From Celoporthe dispersa (Eukaryota > Ascomycota > Sordariomycetes > Diaporthales > Cryphonectriaceae), in the NCBI GenBank assembly GCA_016584495.1, contig WAID01000003.1:3038001-3102000 (forward strand): 64,000 bases of DNA, given 5' to 3'. A program made the position numbers and the translations under genes. Position 1 is the first letter of the stretch, and each line of letters begins with the position of its first letter. Positions 60,324 through 64,000 of the stretch are shown piece after piece. The notes below the pieces were generated by a model that did no database searches, was not told where the DNA came from, and saw nothing but the letters and a program-made list of their open reading frames with translations.

Positions 60324-60867
60324 CGGCAACCACTGACGGCGACAAGAGACAGAAATCACGGCGGCGATGCTTGCAAAGTTTTCTCGGAAGGAACAAGATC
60401 GATCGAGATGTTCTTGCCAGTCCATGTCGAACTGTTGGGACGGCAGAAGGCGGCAGGAGACGGCAGCTTAGCTCTTTCTTCTCCCCCCCCCCCCCTTTTT
60501 TTTTTTCTTCCCCTGCTTTGCGGGAGACGCTGTGCCTTCGGCGTAATGGAGAAGGTGCTGATGACACTGGGACTAGGATGACTTGAAGTTGCTTTTCCTG
60601 GATGCCTCTTATAGCAATATAGTGCATAAAGCGTGATAAACTTCGATTGTTGCATATTCTGGATACCAGGTTAATCCGGCCTTGTAGATGTCCCCCAATG
60701 TGAGGAGCTACCCCGAATTTCTCAAGATGACCAGCGAATAGCCGATTGTTTCTCTCTCCCCCTCATCCTACCAGTCGCTGCAGTCGCCCTCTTCCCCAGA
60801 CAAACAGACAACGCACTCTTCTCTGCCCATATCATTGTTATTTTCCAAAGCCGAAATCAAAGTCGAA
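60324..60867. other. intergenic, aim11 promoter
   Basis: Short spacer between two plus-strand genes with C12 and T10 homopolymers back to back at 60483-60504 and a CT-rich leader before 60868. Confidence 0.5.
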
Positions 60868-61607
60868 ATGGGCTGGGGCTGGCCCTTTTCCTCAGCGGCT
60901 ACGGCCAAGGGCTCCGACACACCCGCGTTCTCAGCAACATCCACAGCAACGCCGCCTCAGAATGAAGAACAGGAGCGGCGCAGAAGAGACCTTGACCTCC
61001 AGAGATACCAACTAGAGCTCCTGCGCCTCGAAAAGGAGGAGCTGAACCGGCTCATCAAGCTGCGACAACAGGAAGAAGCGCGACAGGCCCCGCAGATACC
61101 GAACCCCCCCAGTTTACGCAACCACCGACCCCGCCCGAACCTCCACGCACACGTGAGGACAACTTCCGCCGCGGAGCAAAGCAGCTTGGCCTGTTCTTCG
61201 CTGGCGCAGGCTTCCTCACGGCCTCAGCACTCATCTCTCGACGTGCTGTCGCCCGCAAGATGGTCGACGCCTACCCCAAGTTCTACCAGCCGAGTCATCA
61301 CGGTCCGAGGCCGCCGCCACGCGCCCAGGCCGAGAAAGGGGAGGACCAGCTCGTGGCGGTAGAGGCGCTGGGTCTGGCAACACTGAACGTTTTCAGCTTC
61401 GGGGTCATGATGACGGGTGGCCTCATGTTCGCCTTTGACATCTCAAACGTGGAGGACCTGAGGAGGAAGGCTAGGAGCAAGCTATACGGGACGAGTGGGG
61501 TTGTGGACGAGGCAGCAGAACAGCAAGTGGAGGAGTGGATTGCTGATGTCTTGTCAAGAAGGGACAAGAGGGAAGGCGCCCCAGATTCTCAGGACAAGAG
61601 TAGCTGA
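60868..61607 (+). CDS. aim11: Aim11-like mitochondrial inner-membrane protein
   Basis: Two-helix membrane protein of the Aim11 family, 246 aa after correction, single exon. The start at 60868 (MGWGWPFSSAA) is chosen because it matches a Trp-rich N-terminus; an upstream in-frame Met at 60835 is possible. A charged coiled coil (NEEQERRRRDLDLQRYQLEL) precedes transmembrane segment 1 (QLGLFFAGAGFLTASALIS), the SRRAVARK loop and YPKFYQPSHH. Segment 2 is LATLNVFSFGVMMTGGLMFAF, and the end is an acidic helix. The two halves are in different frames at the C7 run 61104-61110: with one more C, PNPPQFTQPPTPPEPP leads directly into REDNFRRGAKQLG, and the length becomes 247 codons. Confidence 0.85.
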
Positions 61608-62935
61608 AGAGGCAATGTGGGCGAATTGGTCTCGCCGCTGCCATACCGTACGTACGGGCAAACAATCCTGACTCAATCACTACTCTGGGTCACGATCTTT
61701 GATGAAGAGGCTGGGCCTGGCAAGATCTTCACACGAATTTCAGACAACCTTCATCGGCATGTGGGGACAGAAGTGGCGCCCGCGAGCTGCACATCTTGAA
61801 AAGAAAGTCTGCGGTGCGTTCTAGAATCTTTCTGGGACTGTGACAGCCGAGACCTGCTGACTTCAAACCAAGAGATTCCCTGGTCTACGAGGACCAAGTC
61901 CGTACGGCCCATGTGGAAGCAGCCTTACCAACCAGTACGTCTCGGCACCGCCGATTTGTCGTTTCCTGTATTAAGTCTAGCTGCTTTCGCATATTTCTGC
62001 ATGTCAGACCTCGAACCCCATTGGGCAAGGCTCAACCAGATAGGTCTGTCTGTCGAGTTTCCTTGTAATTGTTTGTCTATCCATGACACAGTTATTGCCT
62101 TGGGCCACATTGGCATATGACCTGGTGGCTAAACCGGTCTCCACGAAGTTTTCGGATCCGGAATCTCCCCTGACAGGGCTGCCGGGGGCCTGACGGTCTG
62201 CTGTGGTAGTAAGGCGACCAGTGTTAGCCGAGCTCATATACTCAAGGCGCGAGATCTATGCGCAAGCATCCTGCCGCCTGCAGAAATCCTGCTCCGGGTT
62301 GCAACGCCTATGATCCCATGGTCTGCACTTGCTCCACTTACCATGGCATATCTATGACCACAAGTATATACTCGTTGCGCTCATCGAAGAAGAGAGCCCA
62401 CTCGGCATATGCAGCTTGCGACCCCTGTCAATCCCAGATGAACAATCAATATCCTCTCAAGCTTTCCAGCTCGATGGGGTATTAATTCTCCGAGCACTTC
62501 AGAGCTCTCTGGACTGTTGAAATAATTGATCTGAGAACTACCTTTTCTGCCTTTTTCTTTTCCTTTTTCCATTCCCATTTATGCTTTGAGCTGCAATCAA
62601 CAAGGTATGTTGCTCAGGATCCGATGCGCCCTACGTGCCTTTTATTTGCATGTGGGAGCCTGAGAGTTTGTAAGTGCGCTTTCGTTGTGTGTTTCTTTTT
62701 CTTCCTCGGAGAAGGGTCACTAAGGCCTGATCTCGACACTACAAATGTGGCGCCTAGATCGGGTCTGGATCTAGTTCCAGGATTTTCTATATATTCCGAG
62801 CATTCTTATCGAGGTGAACATCGACTTCTCCCTGTCCGGCCCATCTCGCCGCAATGTATAAAAGCCAACTTGCTCGGTCATCGTGCTCAAACCTGCTATA
62901 CTCCTGGGTATCCATACACTACGCAGCAGTCGATC
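61608..62935. other. intergenic, no supported gene
   Basis: About 1.3 kb between two plus-strand genes, with no credible frame. The frame of the following gene is open upstream to 62624, but that part is T-rich and low in coding character (a run of Phe codons), so I place the start at 62936. Confidence 0.45.
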
Positions 62936-64000
62936 ATGGACGCGAACATCACCGTCGACGTTCAGGACTACCGGCTTGTCTTTCCCAATGGCCAGAGCAC
63001 CTTCGTCTTGCAGTCTCCAGTGCAGCATGACGGGGATAGACGCGGATTGATCCTCGTCCGGCAGGAACAGGGTGCGAATATCAACGAGGTCAGCTTCAGG
63101 CGGCCTGAGGACCTTGTTCGATCAGACAATCCGCCGCATGGAACACATGCCCATGGGATCCTACTTCAGTCTGACCCGGAACAACGCTATCTCAAGGGAG
63201 ATCTGGTCTGGCTCAGAGATTTGACCTGGAGACCTGGAGCCAGCCTGGACCCGTCCAAGGTCAATGTCGTCAACCTTCGTACCTGGGAGGACCTCGTGAT
63301 CGACCTGCCGATGGCTTGTTGGGTACCTAAGTATCGCAAGTTGGACCATGGGGCTAACGAAGAAGAGGTCCTCACAATCTCGGGTCCACCCAAGAGAAAC
63401 ATAAACGACAAGAAACTATATGTCCTGGCGGTTGTGCAGCAGTTGTCTCAGAGCAGTCAGCCCTCCTCTGCTGCTGCTTCCACTCGTGGCTCACAATTGG
63501 AAGTCAGGGAGCTCATCGAGAAGGAATTGTTCAAGTACCAGAACCTGAGCATATCACCAGATGGCAAGAGAACAGCAGAGAAGCTCTTCCGCTGGGCGCT
63601 GACTGGTGTTTTGCAGTCACCTATCAACGAGTACTCATCGCTTCCGCAGCAGATGCCCTGGTCCACCCCTCCAGCGATTCCGAGCCCACAGACAGCAGCT
63701 CCAGAGGCCGAGGCCTCAGGTGCCGCTCCTGCTAACGCCGATAACGACATGATCGTCGGAGACGAGAACGACCCAGACTTCGACCGGGATGCAGAGGAAC
63801 TTTGGGCTAAAGGCATGGCGGTCCTGAACAAGCGATTAACTATCATCGAACCCGTATGTCCAGGACCCGAGATCTTGCAACCCCCCCCCCCCTTTTATTT
63901 TATGTAACCATAGATTGAACTGACAGAGCGTAAATCTAGGAGCAAATTTGCAACCTGCCAAAGGATAAATGTCCCACCCCGCCCCGTACCTTCTTCATCA
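62936..64000 (+). CDS. unknown protein, 3' end beyond the window
   Basis: The start MDANITVDVQDYRLVFPNGQ is at 62936 and exon 1 runs to 63853 (306 codons). A GTATGT donor at 63854 and ATAG acceptor at 63911-63913 define a 60-bp intron with a C12 run. The frame reopens in phase (IELTERKSRSKFATCQR) and stays open to the window edge, so the gene is partial. Visible segments include LVWLRDLTWRPGASLDPSKV, VPKYRKLDHG, a Ser/Ala-rich linker, ELIEKELFKYQNLSISPDGKR and a Pro/Ala-rich acidic stretch (GDENDPDFDRDAEELW). No signal peptide, membrane helix or known motif. Without splicing the frame would stop at 63907. I do not recognise it. Confidence 0.6.

Noticed and set aside
61990..62050. Possible tRNA B-box-like string (CTCGAACCCC)
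   Set aside because: No matching A box, acceptor stem or cloverleaf could be drawn.

Overview
The window looks like nuclear DNA of a filamentous ascomycete (Pezizomycotina, most likely a Sordariomycete). Genes carry many short introns (about 50-135 bp) with GTRNGT donors and YAG acceptors, promoters and leaders are CT-rich, and the gene set is fungal: Coq4, Shy1/SURF1, Aim11, Lrp1/C1D, Cms1, Nop6, CENP-T, Rac, Rsr1 and Mix17. I see no rRNA, tRNA, CRISPR array, intact transposon, virus or clear biosynthetic cluster.

Layout. 0-16.4 kb: a CFIm68-like RRM protein (+), a patatin-like phospholipase (+), a large AlkB-like 2OG-Fe(II) dioxygenase (-), a SET-domain methyltransferase (-) divergent from COQ4 (+), and PDCD5 (-). 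16.9-27.4 kb: a ketopantoate-reductase-like gene (-), Lrp1/C1D (+), Mix17 (+), a UBX protein (-) divergent from SURF1 (+), and CENP-T (-), whose stop lies 47 bp from that of SURF1. 30.4-40.3 kb: rac1 (+), Nop6 (-), a secreted Gly/Leu/Asn repeat protein (-) and an eight-exon rsr1/krev-1 (-). 40.3-47.4 kb: a 7 kb gene-poor tract rich in simple repeats. 47.4-64 kb: a PQ-loop membrane protein (-), CMS1 (+), a conserved fungal protein (-), a prolyl-hydroxylase-like 2OG dioxygenase (-) with a 900-bp intron holding (GT)55, an unknown gene (+), AIM11 (+) and a partial unknown gene (+) running off the right edge.

The genes are mostly housekeeping: RNA 3' processing and ribosome assembly, mitochondrial biogenesis, kinetochore and polarity GTPases. 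They do not form one pathway.

Many otherwise well-conserved genes need a one-base frame correction, usually at a short homopolymer. In five of them the whole exon-phase arithmetic closes only after this correction. I read these as sequence or assembly errors rather than pseudogenes. The most notable unexplained items are the AlkB-like protein with two upstream Cys clusters, the modular Gly-rich secreted protein, the (GT)55 intron, an 11-nt microexon in PDCD5, and the gene-poor tract.
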